Below, in pieces: positions 7,675 to 16,158 of a stretch of DNA of 64,000 nucleotides. The stretch is from a virus: IMG/VR virus record IMGVR_UViG_3300024353_000005, positions 1 through 64,000 of that record. One strand, 5' to 3'. The notes beneath the pieces are model-generated. The model saw nothing but the letters and a program-made list of their open reading frames with translations, did not search any database and had not been told where the DNA came from. Each line of letters starts with the position of its first letter. Within the stretch, counting starts at the first letter, position 1. The translations under genes were made by a program, and so were the position numbers.

Positions 7675-8234
7675 CTAAAATCTATTTCCTCAATTTTTTT
7701 ACGCCTATATTTCAAAAAGTCTACTATAAACGCTTTTTCTACTCTTATTTTTCTTAAATCGCAATTAATTTTAACTATATCTGGTAAACTAGAACCATTT
7801 GGAATATACCTATCTTGGTCTATAATGCCCCAATCTTTGCCATTAAAGAGGGCAACCACACAATGGTCTACTAATCTTCCTTTCATTTGTGCATAATATT
7901 TAGAATCTTCCCTAAATTTTCCTCTCCAAATTATTAAATGAGTTTCATATTTACCTTCAAGAAAATATCTCGAAAGGACAGCCCAATCCTCACAATCTCC
8001 TTTTCTCCACTTAAACATTCTTTCTGGAGGTTGAGTATAGCCACTAGAATCTATTGAAGTTTTGATATTTTGTGCCATCCACTGTGTAATTTTATAAGGA
8101 TTCCCATCAAGCATTTCTTTAGTTTCTTCCATTGTCAATTCTGAAGCAAATATACTGACAATCATTAATAAACTTAATAAAATTCCTACTGAAATACTAA
8201 CAATCATTGAAAGTTTTTCTATAAATTTTTTCAT
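7671..8234 (-). CDS. transglutaminase-like cysteine protease fold, membrane-anchored
   Basis: 187 aa. Residues about 8-30 form a signal anchor. The catalytic triad of the transglutaminase-like superfamily is visible: Cys in KGDCEDWAVL, His in VDHCVVAL and Asp in WGIIDQDRYI. Such phage or bacterial proteins act as peptidases or peptide-bond remodelling enzymes, often at the envelope. Followed by an ATGA-coupled single-span protein that may be its partner. Could act in entry, lysis or surface modification; not decided by sequence. Confidence 0.75.
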   Translation of the reverse strand: MKKFIEKLSMIVSISVGILLSLLMIVSIFASELTMEETKEMLDGNPYKITQWMAQNIKTSIDSSGYTQPPERMFKWRKGDCEDWAVLSRYFLEGKYETHLIIWRGKFREDSKYYAQMKGRLVDHCVVALFNGKDWGIIDQDRYIPNGSSLPDIVKINCDLRKIRVEKAFIVDFLKYRRKKIEEIDFR

Positions 8235-8285
8235 TACCAGTATCGTCTCCTTATGCCAATTAAAAATTCATCACTCTTTCTATAT

Positions 8286-8474
8286 CTACACACGAAGTCT
8301 CTTAGCTATAGCCTCCATAATCTCAAACATTCCTTTGATTATTTTTTGCGTGTCGGCTAACTGGATGCCCAATAAAAAGAGGACATAGACCAATCTCGCC
8401 AAAAGAAAAGCGATTAGACCGAGCAATATATTGCGAACAAATGTATTTATTTTGGTGAACACCCCATAAGCCAT
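8286..8474 (-). CDS. membrane protein, 62 aa
   Basis: Hydrophobic from about residue 11 to 38 (VRNILLGLIAFLLARLVYVL), possibly two short spans, then an amphipathic helix. SD AGGAGG before ATG. Ends in TAG followed one codon later by a second TAG. The 51 bases to the next gene hold only its SD. Confidence 0.65.
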   Translation of the reverse strand: MAYGVFTKINTFVRNILLGLIAFLLARLVYVLFLLGIQLADTQKIIKGMFEIMEAIAKRLRV

Positions 8475-8569
8475 TATTTTTTTAGCCTCCTTTTAATATG
8501 CTTATATAAGGAAATACCAAACACAACTGCCATAAATATAACCAGAAAAATTGCAACAATCTCTTTCAT
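8450..8569 (-). CDS. small single-span membrane protein, 39 aa
   Basis: MKEIVAIFLVIFMAVVFGIS forms one span, followed by a basic tail (KHIKRRLKKW). Very strong SD, GAGGAGGTGATATCTAATG. The tail overlaps the start of 8286-8474 by 25 nt and encodes that gene's SD. Confidence 0.65.
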
Positions 8570-8575
8570 TAGATA

Positions 8576-8752
8576 TCACCTCCTCTTAAATCTTTTTGGT
8601 AACTCTTTAATAGTATCTAAAACAAACTGAAGTAGCTTAGGACAGTTCTTATATCGCCTCTTTGCTTTCTTCATCTTATTCTTATATCTTCTATTTCCAG
8701 CCCTGTATTTTGTAGCTGCTGGTTGCTTTGAATGTGAACCAGGTCTTGCCAT
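8576..8752 (-). CDS. very basic small protein, 58 aa
   Basis: About one third Lys/Arg (RRYKNKMKKAKRRYKN), no acidic residues in the first 45; likely nucleic-acid binding. SD AGGAGGAATAG before the ATG; ends AGG AGG TGA, which supplies the SD for the next gene. Function unknown. Confidence 0.65.
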   Translation of the reverse strand: MARPGSHSKQPAATKYRAGNRRYKNKMKKAKRRYKNCPKLLQFVLDTIKELPKRFKRR

Positions 8753-8762
8753 CTATTCCTCC

Positions 8763-9083
8763 TTAATCCTCGTTTATTTCCCTAACTTTAATCTTCTCAT
8801 CTTCTCTAATTAAGTGGTATGAATCGCATCCATAATTACCTCTGGATGTATATCTTTCAACCAATTTATGAATATAGGTATCGCCATCTTCAAAAGTAAT
8901 CTTACTTCCTGTTTGTTTACCAGAATAGAAGTCATCATCAAGAACCACTTGTTCTATCTTGGCTACCTTTTTACCCACGATTTTTTCAAAAACTTCTCTT
9001 ATAAAAAGAGCATAATCCTTTTTAGATAATCTTTGAGCAAAATCGATTAATCTTTCAATATGATATGTCTGTTCCCAGCTCAT
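8763..9083 (-). CDS. hypothetical protein, 106 aa
   Basis: Begins MSWEQTYHIERLIDFAQRLS, then a mixed alpha/beta domain (GSKITFEDGDTYIHKLVERY). No motif recognised. ATGA coupling with the zinc protein upstream. Confidence 0.65.
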   Translation of the reverse strand: MSWEQTYHIERLIDFAQRLSKKDYALFIREVFEKIVGKKVAKIEQVVLDDDFYSGKQTGSKITFEDGDTYIHKLVERYTSRGNYGCDSYHLIREDEKIKVREINED

Positions 9084-9436
9084 TTTAATCCTCCCTTTGG
9101 TTTCGGTATTTCTAAAGAATCATTACAATCAGCACAAGCATACCATTTCCTCGATAATCTATGCCATACCCAGCCTTTACCACCGCAGAGACGACAATGC
9201 TCTTCTCTTGGATGCCCATCGTGATCTGATAACATTTGTAATAGTTCTTTATTTTGTTCAATTATATATTTAATTGCTTCGTGAAATTCTCGACTAACTA
9301 TTAATGTCTTTCCTCCAAAAGTTGGGACTTCTAAATAATCTATATGGCACTTAGAACATAGATAATGAGGATATTTCTTTTTATATAATATTCCTAATAA
9401 ACTTAATTGTGTGCTACATTTGGAACATTTTTTCAT
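9080..9436 (-). CDS. two-zinc-ribbon protein, 118 aa
   Basis: N-terminal pairs CSKC (4-7) and CSKC (27-30) form one ribbon. C-terminal CRLCGGKGW and CADC form a DnaJ-type (CxxCxGxG) half ribbon. A helical linker with LLQMLSDHDGH connects them. Probably binds nucleic acid or a protein partner; role unknown. Confidence 0.7.
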   Translation of the reverse strand: MKKCSKCSTQLSLLGILYKKKYPHYLCSKCHIDYLEVPTFGGKTLIVSREFHEAIKYIIEQNKELLQMLSDHDGHPREEHCRLCGGKGWVWHRLSRKWYACADCNDSLEIPKPKGGLK

Positions 9437-9447
9437 TCTTAATCTCC

Positions 9448-10185
9448 TTAGTCCCAGAGCCTAAAAAATTCGGTTTGGAAAATTTTCCACCCTCTCTCGT
9501 AAGCAAGGCTCTCTCGTTTAGTCATTACTCTGTCTTTAAGTTTAAGTTTTTTACTAATTCTTTTCCATCTTTTATATTCTGTCCATTTAAATCCTTTAGA
9601 AGGAAGATAAACTAAATCTCCCTCTGAAATTTTCTTTGCGGTATCAAAAGTTTTAGCAATTTGTTTAAAAGCTTTAGAATCGTGGACTCCGTGATTTCCA
9701 TATTTTATTAAATATTTAACTCCACTAGATATAATATTCGCTAAATAGTAGTCAAATCCCCAAGTATCCATAGGAGACCATCCTTTAAATCCTCTTTTAA
9801 AAAAAGATTTAACTCTTAAAGGAAGCATATCAAGGTGCTGATAAACTCTCCAGTATATATCATGAAAGAAGTAATAAACTGGATGTTTTTTTCTATCTTC
9901 TTTTAGTTCTTTAAACATATCATCAACATTTTTATATACTTTAAGCTTCTTAATTAACCCTAATTTATCTTTCCTTAAATTCCAATCATCAAATAATTCT
10001 TTTTTAGTAGCCTTTATTTTTAACTTAAATACTTTTGTATGCACAGCTTCTTCTCCACCAACTCTCAAATAATCAAATCCTCCATCAATATAAACTTTAC
10101 CACAACTACAACTTCTACAATCATGTCGTACTCTTGAATAGATAGTATCACTGCATTTTGAACAAGTAATAGCATTTACTTTCAT
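9448..10185 (-). CDS. phage protein with N-terminal zinc domain, 245 aa
   Basis: Start MKVNAITCSKC at 10185 chosen for the AAAGGAG SD; the longer ORF start is inside the preceding gene. The N-terminal 45 residues (CSKC, CRSCSCGKVYIDGGFDYLRVG) match my recollection of a small phage domain called DUF7695. The rest (WGFDYYLANIISSGVKYLIKYGNHGVH) is helical and aromatic, of a conserved phage type with unknown function. ATGA-coupled to the nuclease gene upstream. Confidence 0.7.
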   Translation of the reverse strand: MKVNAITCSKCSDTIYSRVRHDCRSCSCGKVYIDGGFDYLRVGGEEAVHTKVFKLKIKATKKELFDDWNLRKDKLGLIKKLKVYKNVDDMFKELKEDRKKHPVYYFFHDIYWRVYQHLDMLPLRVKSFFKRGFKGWSPMDTWGFDYYLANIISSGVKYLIKYGNHGVHDSKAFKQIAKTFDTAKKISEGDLVYLPSKGFKWTEYKRWKRISKKLKLKDRVMTKRESLAYERGWKIFQTEFFRLWD

Positions 10186-10643
10186 TTTCTTTTCTCCTTT
10201 AATTCTGTAACCATCGCTTCCAAATCGTCTTTCAATACCACACAATAATTCTTCTTTCCCATTCTAATCTGTAAATATGGCAATTCCCTATTCTCATATA
10301 CTGCCTCGTAAAAAACCTTTTCTAAAACTTCTCGTTTAAGGACATAGCTATTCTTATCGGTAAACTTTATCTCAATTAATCGTAGCTCGGATTTGACATC
10401 GCCCTTGTGGTAGCCAGCACCGCTCATCGGCTGCCTTCTGCCTCCGACTTCCTCGGCAACTTGGTTTTCCTGTTTAATAGACCTTTTTCTAATCTTCTGT
10501 CTCTTTTTCTTATCATAAAATTGTTTGGTGGTAGATTTTCGTTTCCAAGAAGGACAAGCCTTTGGAACTACTTTTGTTTTTACTCTATGTTCTAGACAAT
10601 AGCCATCTTTGTTAAATTTGCAATTAGAACAGGATTTATTCAC
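10182..10643 (-). CDS. PD-(D/E)XK nuclease, Holliday junction resolvase-like
   Basis: 153 aa. N-terminal Cys cluster (CSNCKFNKDGYC, plus Cys at about 30) then a compact nuclease core: RQPMSGAGYHKGDVKSEL followed by IEIKFTDKNSYVL gives the G-D...E-x-K active site typical of Hjc-like and phage resolvases. It would cleave branched DNA during recombination or packaging. A RuvC-type resolvase is also encoded at 12916-13506, so this phage has two. Confidence 0.75.
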   Translation of the reverse strand: MNKSCSNCKFNKDGYCLEHRVKTKVVPKACPSWKRKSTTKQFYDKKKRQKIRKRSIKQENQVAEEVGGRRQPMSGAGYHKGDVKSELRLIEIKFTDKNSYVLKREVLEKVFYEAVYENRELPYLQIRMGKKNYCVVLKDDLEAMVTELKEKRK

Positions 10644-10797
10644 AACTAAAATCCTCCCAAGTTATTGTCTCCAAAATTATTAATTTATCCTCGCTATAGG
10701 ACTTGCCACAATACATACAATATTTATAATAATCACATTTGCATAAATATTCTTTGCAATGAGGACAGCCATATATAACTAATTTATTCTTCTTCAT
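10636..10797 (-). CDS. zinc-ribbon protein, 53 aa
   Basis: CPHC near 11, CKC near 19 and CMYCG near 28 give six Cys in a ribbon-like order. The ATG lies inside the last codons of recA in another frame, with only AGAGG close upstream, so initiation is probably coupled to recA termination. Overlaps the next gene by 8 nt. Confidence 0.55.
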   Translation of the reverse strand: MKKNKLVIYGCPHCKEYLCKCDYYKYCMYCGKSYSEDKLIILETITWEDFSCE

Positions 10798-11803
10798 TTC
10801 CTCTAAACAGGGCTTTCTTTATGTCTGTCTTGAGTTTGCCTACTAATTTAGGATTAGCTTTTAGATGTTCAATTAAAGCAATCTTGCCCTTAAATTTCTT
10901 CTTTTCAAAAGTATAAATCGCCCCAGCTCTCTTAATATACTCATAAAATATCCCATACTGGATGATGCTCGCATAATTATCTATTGAACCGTCTTTAAAA
11001 TAAATGTTAAAAGTCCCCACTCGAAATGGTTCATAGGTTTTGTTCTTAACTGTTTTGAAGGCGATAACTTGCCCGATAGTCTTTTTATTCACACCAGTTC
11101 CTTCTTGAATCCACTCTTTTCTATTTAATCTAATTCGGATTGAGGCACAAAATCCAACACCCTTTCCGCAAGGCGTGGTTTCAGGATTGCCATATAGCAC
11201 TCCGATTTTCATTCTAATCTGGTTGATAAAGACCACGATACACCTATTATAAGACTCGCCCTTTCCCAAATCAACTGGTTGCAATGCTGACTGGACTTTC
11301 CTAACCATTTTATTAGCAAGCCGAGCAGCTACCCCCATTTGCTGGTCTTCTGCTGAGCTCTCAATTTCCACTAATGGAGTCATACTCGCCAAACTGTCAA
11401 TCACAATAATTCCCAGTTCCCTGCTCCTAACCAATTTGTCAACAGTGTCTATCGCCTGCTCTGCCGAGGAAGGCTGGGAGATAATCAGTTCTTTGGTGTT
11501 TACCCCCAATTTTTCGCACCATTCCAAATCAATGGCATTTTCCAAATCGATATAGGCAGCCTTCCTTCCGAGTTTTTGGACTTCGGCAACCAGTTTGAGT
11601 GCTGAAAATGTTTTGCCAGATGATAATGGGCCGAACATCTCGATTATGCTTCCTTCGGGGATGCCTCCGCCAGTCGCCATATTAAGTGCAAAAGAGCCAG
11701 TAGAAATCCTTTTCTTCTTGGTATAAGCACATTTTCCAAGTCGCATTACTGAACCTGGATATTGTTTGTTTATTTCGTTAATTATTTTTTCCAATTCTCC
11801 CAT
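10784..11803 (-). CDS. recA: RecA recombinase
   Basis: 339 aa. ATP-dependent strand-exchange protein for homologous recombination and repair. Walker A is GPLSSGKT (58-65), where bacterial RecA has GPESSGKT. Walker B IIVIDSLASM, the loop-2 segment NPETTPCGKGVGFCASIRI and the VFINQIRMKIG stretch follow in order. Length is near cellular RecA (about 350) and it is RecA-like, not UvsX-like. Neighbours include an SSB-like protein and two resolvases, a recombination cluster. Confidence 0.97.
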   Translation of the reverse strand: MGELEKIINEINKQYPGSVMRLGKCAYTKKKRISTGSFALNMATGGGIPEGSIIEMFGPLSSGKTFSALKLVAEVQKLGRKAAYIDLENAIDLEWCEKLGVNTKELIISQPSSAEQAIDTVDKLVRSRELGIIVIDSLASMTPLVEIESSAEDQQMGVAARLANKMVRKVQSALQPVDLGKGESYNRCIVVFINQIRMKIGVLYGNPETTPCGKGVGFCASIRIRLNRKEWIQEGTGVNKKTIGQVIAFKTVKNKTYEPFRVGTFNIYFKDGSIDNYASIIQYGIFYEYIKRAGAIYTFEKKKFKGKIALIEHLKANPKLVGKLKTDIKKALFRGNEEE

Positions 11804-11813
11804 TTATTTCTCC

Positions 11814-11993
11814 TTATTTTTCTGACAAATTAGAAGGAACTAAAGTTAATATCGCTATTATCCAGCCCAGTACAAATAAAGGTAGAGGCAAATAGTTTTT
11901 AAAGTATAAACTTACCCAAATCATTATAGTTAGTTGTGGGCAAAATATAAATCCTAAGAAATACCAGAACCAATGATATAGATAAATATTCAT
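11814..11993 (-). CDS. membrane protein, 59 aa
   Basis: Start at 11993 (MNIYLYHWFWYFLGF) chosen for SD GAGGAGAAGGTAAG; the longer ORF is the end of the previous gene in another frame. Two hydrophobic segments separated by YFKNYLPLP. Function unknown. Confidence 0.65.
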   Translation of the reverse strand: MNIYLYHWFWYFLGFIFCPQLTIMIWVSLYFKNYLPLPLFVLGWIIAILTLVPSNLSEK

Positions 11994-11994
11994 C

Positions 11995-12330
11995 TTACCT
12001 TCTCCTCTTGCTGAATATCCCTCTCTTTTCCTTCTCTCGCACATAAACAGTTCTGTCAATATACTTATTAACTGTTCCTATAACTTCTGGTTTAATATCT
12101 TCTGGAGCACATTTAGAACAATAAATATCCTGTTCGACAATCTCCCATCCAGAGGTTTCCTTCACAACTTTTGGGGCGGAAGGAATAAGTTTAGGAATCC
12201 CTGTAGCAGAATCAATTTGCCTACTAACATACATATTTCTAAATAAATATTTTATAGTCCTTATTTTTACAGTAACTTTTTGTTGTTTAATTTTTTTAGG
12301 AACCTGACCACATTTTTTACATATAAACAT
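11995..12330 (-). CDS. zinc-ribbon protein, 111 aa
   Basis: MFICKKCGQ at the start and YCSKCA near residue 72 form a split ribbon around a basic region. C-terminus KEKRGIFSKRRR is basic. SD is TAGGAGG, in which TAG is the stop of the methyltransferase gene. Role unknown. Confidence 0.65.
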   Translation of the reverse strand: MFICKKCGQVPKKIKQQKVTVKIRTIKYLFRNMYVSRQIDSATGIPKLIPSAPKVVKETSGWEIVEQDIYCSKCAPEDIKPEVIGTVNKYIDRTVYVREKEKRGIFSKRRR

Positions 12331-12340
12331 TTTTAGCCTC

Positions 12341-12919
12341 CTATTGTATCCAATCTATTGTGGGCTTGCCTTTATAGGTTTTATCCCATATAAACCAAGC
12401 ATATGCTATTAAGCCAGAGTTTTTACCCATTTTACCATTTTTATAAATCTTCAATCTTTTACAGTAAGCCAAAACACTTTTGAGTGGCGAATTTTTGAAT
12501 AGTTTATACCTATTTGAACTTTCCAAAAAGACTAATTTTAATAACATTGCCACCTTACCATTATTAGAAACTACCTCTAATGCTCTGATAACAAATTGTT
12601 TTGCACACTTATATGGTGGGTTTGTGATTATGTATCTCGGCCTTTTCTTGCCTTTCAATTCGTAGGTCAAGAAATCTATATTTCCAACTCCATAATTTCT
12701 ATAAATTAAATCGGATGAATATACATTTTGCTTTCCATATATTTTCATAAGTGGTTTGCTCATTGCTCCATTACCACAAGCAGGTTCCCATATAAGCCCA
12801 TTGGAAAAATCTTCAAACTTAACTAAATCGTATATAGTATGTTCTGGGGAAGGGTAAAAATCGTTTACCTCTCTGCCAGTTTTCTTGAAGCCTACGATAG
12901 ATTGCGAGTTTAACATCAT
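12341..12919 (-). CDS. DNA adenine methyltransferase (NPPY type)
   Basis: 192 aa. SAM-binding motif WEPACGNGAMSKPL (about 44-57) and catalytic NPPY in YIITNPPYKCA (near 98-101). DFYPSP near the N-terminus matches the phage Dam-like family. Would methylate adenine in phage DNA, for protection or marking. One of three methyltransferases in the window (others 18700-20136 and 25658-26164). ATGA-coupled to the RuvC-like gene. Confidence 0.85.
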   Translation of the reverse strand: MMLNSQSIVGFKKTGREVNDFYPSPEHTIYDLVKFEDFSNGLIWEPACGNGAMSKPLMKIYGKQNVYSSDLIYRNYGVGNIDFLTYELKGKKRPRYIITNPPYKCAKQFVIRALEVVSNNGKVAMLLKLVFLESSNRYKLFKNSPLKSVLAYCKRLKIYKNGKMGKNSGLIAYAWFIWDKTYKGKPTIDWIQ

Positions 12920-13506
12920 TTTTCCTTTAATTTAGAAATTAATGCTCTAGCCAAGACTATCGCATCTGCTGAATGATTGTCTAATCCTGTTTCTTTTGTA
13001 AACTCCTCGCTAAACTTCTTATCCGCTCGGTAGTCAAACTGCCCTTTTGTTATTTTCTTGTCTTTATATTGTTGGTACAGATTTCCGATTTTGCCGTGAT
13101 ACTTATAGAAAATCTTATCATCCACCAGTCCATATTCTTTGGCAATTTTTAGCTGGGTCTCTATTTTTTTACAGTTACCCTTTAGTTCTGAATATCCACG
13201 TGCCTGCCTTGCCATAATAAAATGTGCCTCTTTATTAAATTTGCGATAACAGAGATATTCAACTGCTCCCGCTAATCTTGATAAATGCTTAAATGTTTTG
13301 GGATTTTTTGCCATAAAAGTATCTTCAATAACTACCTCATCAATTTCGCCCTTAATAGAATAGATATAAAAAGCCAATTCAATCATTTTCTGAATTTCCG
13401 TCTTGCCAGATAGAGTAAGGAGCTTTCGCTTAATTAAGCGTAGATTGTGGTCTAATATTGCAATGCCACAGTAATTCGTGTCTAAATCAAGTGCTAATAC
13501 TTTCAT
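12916..13506 (-). CDS. RuvC-like Holliday junction resolvase
   Basis: 196 aa, RNase H-fold nuclease. Acidic active site: D7 in ALDLDT, E61 in VVIEDTF and D181 (with D176) in DNHSADAIVLA. The ATG at 13506 gives the canonical MKVLALDLDT start; the in-frame extension upstream runs through a GC-rich hairpin and is not favoured. Resolves four-way junctions in recombination or before packaging. Confidence 0.85.
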   Translation of the reverse strand: MKVLALDLDTNYCGIAILDHNLRLIKRKLLTLSGKTEIQKMIELAFYIYSIKGEIDEVVIEDTFMAKNPKTFKHLSRLAGAVEYLCYRKFNKEAHFIMARQARGYSELKGNCKKIETQLKIAKEYGLVDDKIFYKYHGKIGNLYQQYKDKKITKGQFDYRADKKFSEEFTKETGLDNHSADAIVLARALISKLKEK

Positions 13507-13528
13507 TTCTTCTTCTATTTTTGCTTTA

Positions 13529-13555
13529 GGTGGGGCATCGCTTGGACACCCCACC
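13529..13555. other. GC-rich inverted repeat upstream of the resolvase gene
   Basis: GGTGGGG and CCCCACC (7 bp) around a 13-nt loop, in the leader of the RuvC-like gene and 23 nt from its ATG. No T-run follows on either strand, so it is not a typical terminator. Possibly a translational control hairpin or mRNA processing site. Confidence 0.4.
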
Positions 13556-13570
13556 GATTAAGCATTTTAA

Positions 13571-14113
13571 TTAGAAAGGAAGCTCTTCCTCGCTAATTTC
13601 CTCTTCTCGTGGTTCTGCCTGTGTTTCCTTCAAATCATTATCTACAAGTAAAGGTTCCTCTTCCTCCACAGGTCTGCGACGAGTAGTGACTTTGCCCTTT
13701 CCCTTGTAAGGCTTGACCTTGGTAACATTCTGGTAAGTATTTTCACCGACTTCTTTATTGTCCAAAGAAATCAGATAAACTTTGCCAGTCAAATCGCCAA
13801 GTTTAACGCTCTCGTCAACTTCCAAGGCTCTGCCAAGATGCTCGGATATGGTTACATATAAATCAGCCTTCTCTGTAACAGTCTTATGAAGCGGAACAGA
13901 ACGATATCCCCTGCGAGTTTCTCCGTCATATTCCTTGACCGTTTCATAGACAAAGTTGGCTCTCTGCCCCTTCTGAGTATTCTTGGATTTTACAGCGATT
14001 AATTTTGCTGCTAACCAAGTCCGTTCGGGCAGAAGATAATAGTCGCCACCCTGACCATCACTAACTTTAACCTCGAAGTTGGCAAGGTCGTTATTGTCTT
14101 TTCTGTCAGCCAT
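13571..14113 (-). CDS. SSB-like single-stranded DNA-binding protein
   Basis: 180 aa. Beta-rich N-terminal domain (FEVKVSDGQGGDYYLLPERTW) and a long acidic, disordered tail ending EEISEEELPF, which copies the D/E-rich-PF tip that SSB proteins use to recruit partners. GTG extension upstream ignored because GGAGGTGTGAAAATGG places the start at 14113. Context (RecA, resolvases, polymerase) fits. Fold assignment rests mainly on the tail. Confidence 0.7.
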   Translation of the reverse strand: MADRKDNNDLANFEVKVSDGQGGDYYLLPERTWLAAKLIAVKSKNTQKGQRANFVYETVKEYDGETRRGYRSVPLHKTVTEKADLYVTISEHLGRALEVDESVKLGDLTGKVYLISLDNKEVGENTYQNVTKVKPYKGKGKVTTRRRPVEEEEPLLVDNDLKETQAEPREEEISEEELPF

Positions 14114-14132
14114 TTTCACACCTCCTTATCAT

Positions 14133-14339
14133 TTATTTTTGTTCGCTTACTTTATTTCTAATTTCTTCCTCTGCATAGCGCATTAAAAGATGAAATCTGT
14201 CCTCAAAATCATCATCTTCAAAAGCATGCTGATAATTATATACCTGTCCATTTACTTTGGTTGCTACTCTCAAAGTTTTAGCTCCTTCCCGATAAATAAA
14301 TGGTTCTATTCTCACTTCTAAATAATATATCTTTTTCAC
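14133..14339 (-). CDS. hypothetical protein, 68 aa
   Basis: Begins MKKIYYLEVRIEPFIYREG; short be­ta-like N-terminus then DDDFEDRFHLLMRYAEEE. ATGA overlap with the upstream gene. No family recognised. Confidence 0.65.
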   Translation of the reverse strand: MKKIYYLEVRIEPFIYREGAKTLRVATKVNGQVYNYQHAFEDDDFEDRFHLLMRYAEEEIRNKVSEQK

Positions 14340-14716
14340 TTTTCTCCTTTCTGTTCTTTGGTATAGACATCATTCTCTTTAGGGACTAATCCAATGCTAA
14401 ACAAATCAAATTTGTCAATTACATTTATATCTTTGCCATTAACTTTCTGTTTATGGGCTTCCAAAACTCTCCCTTGAACCCTGAATACAAAATCTTTCAA
14501 AGGAAATTTTTTATTGGGTTCTATAGTCGCTATTAGTTGATTTTGTTTAGGAGTAATTTCTACAATTCTGCCAACTATTTTTGAACTATTAAAATTGTAT
14601 GTTACAGGTAAGCCTTTTGCCTTTTTAATATTCTGTAAAGATTGGCTATCCAAAATTTCACCCTGCTTATCTATAACATTAAAGTAAGCGATAATAGCTT
14701 TTATCCTTTCAAACAT
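14336..14716 (-). CDS. hypothetical protein, 126 aa
   Basis: Begins MFERIKAIIAYFNVIDKQGE. Beta-rich (KIVGRIVEITPKQNQLIATIEP) with a charged C-terminus. It has the look of a small OB- or barrel-type phage protein, but no family is recognised. SD AGGGAGGTGAATAATG. Confidence 0.65.
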   Translation of the reverse strand: MFERIKAIIAYFNVIDKQGEILDSQSLQNIKKAKGLPVTYNFNSSKIVGRIVEITPKQNQLIATIEPNKKFPLKDFVFRVQGRVLEAHKQKVNGKDINVIDKFDLFSIGLVPKENDVYTKEQKGEK

Positions 14717-14732
14717 TATTCACCTCCCTATC

Positions 14733-15173
14733 TTATTTCTGTTCTTGGTTTTTATCCTCCCGCACAAACTTTAATGTTTCCCTGCACATAATAGAAGCAT
14801 CCCCAAAATCCCTACGCTTGTTCATAAGCCAGTCTACCAGAATTTCTGCATTTACCCTTTCTTCCTGCAAAATCTGCCACTCCTTATTGCCATGTGCTAT
14901 TCTTAATTTTGCTGCCTCGCTTTTTTCGCCAGACTTGGATGTGAGCAGATTTAGCTTGTTGTTCCTCGTTATCTTGATGTGCTGCTCATACCTCTTAGCT
15001 TTCGTTACCAAGTCCGTCAGCTTCATCTTGGCTTGCAGGAATAGCACATGCAATATCATGGCATCGTTCTCTGGGATAATACCATTTCTGGGAATTCGCT
15101 GCTCGACCTTTGAAATCCGCTTGATGTCGTCGGTCAGCTTAAGTTCCCTGATAATTCTGTCCAAGGTTTTCAT
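14733..15173 (-). CDS. helical hypothetical protein, 146 aa
   Basis: Almost wholly alpha-helical by composition, with AEILVDWLMNKRRDFGDAS near the C-terminus. Lies between SSB-like and polymerase genes, so a replication accessory role is possible but unproven. SD TAGGAGG. Confidence 0.65.
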   Translation of the reverse strand: MKTLDRIIRELKLTDDIKRISKVEQRIPRNGIIPENDAMILHVLFLQAKMKLTDLVTKAKRYEQHIKITRNNKLNLLTSKSGEKSEAAKLRIAHGNKEWQILQEERVNAEILVDWLMNKRRDFGDASIMCRETLKFVREDKNQEQK

Positions 15174-15182
15174 ATTAACCTC

Positions 15183-15326
15183 CTATTCGCTTATTGGGTG
15201 TTTTTTACAAACCCAAATTTTTTTATCTTTATATTCTATTACTTTAAAATCTGTTCCAATAGGTTTTTTGCAAAAAGGACATAATCCTTGCTCGCTTCGA
15301 GATAATATAATATCTTCTTTTTCCAT
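15183..15326 (-). CDS. zinc-finger-like protein, 47 aa
   Basis: CPFC near 16 and WVCKKH near 38 give a C-C-C-H set. SD TAGGAGC; the gene's own stop TAG is the first part of the next SD (TAGGAGG). Function unknown. Confidence 0.6.
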   Translation of the reverse strand: MEKEDIILSRSEQGLCPFCKKPIGTDFKVIEYKDKKIWVCKKHPISE

Positions 15327-15342
15327 ATTCCAAAGCTCCTAT

Positions 15343-15531
15343 TTAATTTTTATATTTCTTAATATCCTGATTAACGAGATGTTCTACGCCCTTTTGAAGC
15401 TGCTTGGAAACTTTCTTGACATCATCGCCATCGTTGACTTCGGCTTCCAATGAGGCAAAGAACCGAGCCGATTCGTAGTTGCCCAGATTTATATTTTTCC
15501 CGAACCCACGAACAACTTTGGTTATCTTCAT
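15343..15531 (-). CDS. hypothetical phage protein, 62 aa
   Basis: Begins MKITKVVRGFGKNINLGNYESARFF (shown in part); contains FFASLEAEVNDGDD and a lysine-rich end. The N-terminal beta part resembles small phage proteins next to replication genes (impression only). SD AAGGAGGG. Confidence 0.65.
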   Translation of the reverse strand: MKITKVVRGFGKNINLGNYESARFFASLEAEVNDGDDVKKVSKQLQKGVEHLVNQDIKKYKN

Positions 15532-15562
15532 TTTACCCTCCTTTAATTCTCATTTATCTCTT

Positions 15563-15700
15563 TTACCTCAACTTTTCCAGTAATTCGGATATTAATTTTT
15601 GTTCTGCACTAAATAAATTACATTTTTCTTCGTGCATTATCTCAAGAATCCTTTTCTTTAATTCTAATGGAAAAGTAGGACTTGTTAAACATGTTTCCAT
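15563..15700 (-). CDS. hypothetical protein, 45 aa
   Basis: Begins METCLTSPTFPLELKKRILE, helical C-terminus. SD ATAGGAG before the ATG. The 30 bases between its stop and the next ATG contain only SD sequence. Function unknown. Confidence 0.6.
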   Translation of the reverse strand: METCLTSPTFPLELKKRILEIMHEEKCNLFSAEQKLISELLEKLR

Positions 15701-15710
15701 ATTATTACTC

Positions 15711-16157
15711 CTATATTAACTTATTCTCCTTTAAATATATCAGCATCTTTGCTCTTGCGTTGGCTTCGGTGTCGGCATAAATCCATTCATTTAAAAATGT
15801 TTTTTCTATTCCCCCATAGTAATTACAACCCCACCTAATAGGATATTTGTCTGTGGACATTTTCTTTGTTATCATTGGACAGAATAATTCACTACTAGAA
15901 AGAAATTCAGGCAACATCTCTCCCAATTCAGCAACGGTGAAGGCGGAGTATTCTTTTTCAATTTGATTGAGGCTAAAACTAATACTACCGTCCGCTAACT
16001 GATATTTATAGAGATTAGCTTCGGGGTGATAAATTGCTAATTCATAGTTAGAAAAACGTATAAGTTTTACCCACCACCACAAACTCTCTTGCTTAATGCC
16101 TAACTCCTTTAATCGTTTAGCTAATTCTAAACTACAAACTTGGTCTTTAAGTTTCAT
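15711..16157 (-). CDS. conserved phage protein, 148 aa
   Basis: Start MKLKDQVCSLELAKRLKELG behind GAGGAGGAGTAAG. Contains WWWVKLIRF, FTVAELGEMLP and a C-terminal TEANARAKMLIYLKENKLI. This layout is familiar from many phage genomes as a protein of unknown function; I cannot name the family. Confidence 0.7.
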   Translation of the reverse strand: MKLKDQVCSLELAKRLKELGIKQESLWWWVKLIRFSNYELAIYHPEANLYKYQLADGSISFSLNQIEKEYSAFTVAELGEMLPEFLSSSELFCPMITKKMSTDKYPIRWGCNYYGGIEKTFLNEWIYADTEANARAKMLIYLKENKLI

Positions 16158-16158
16158 C

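Noticed and set aside
13529-13555. Terminator before the RuvC-like gene
   Set aside because: Strong stem but no U-run on either strand.
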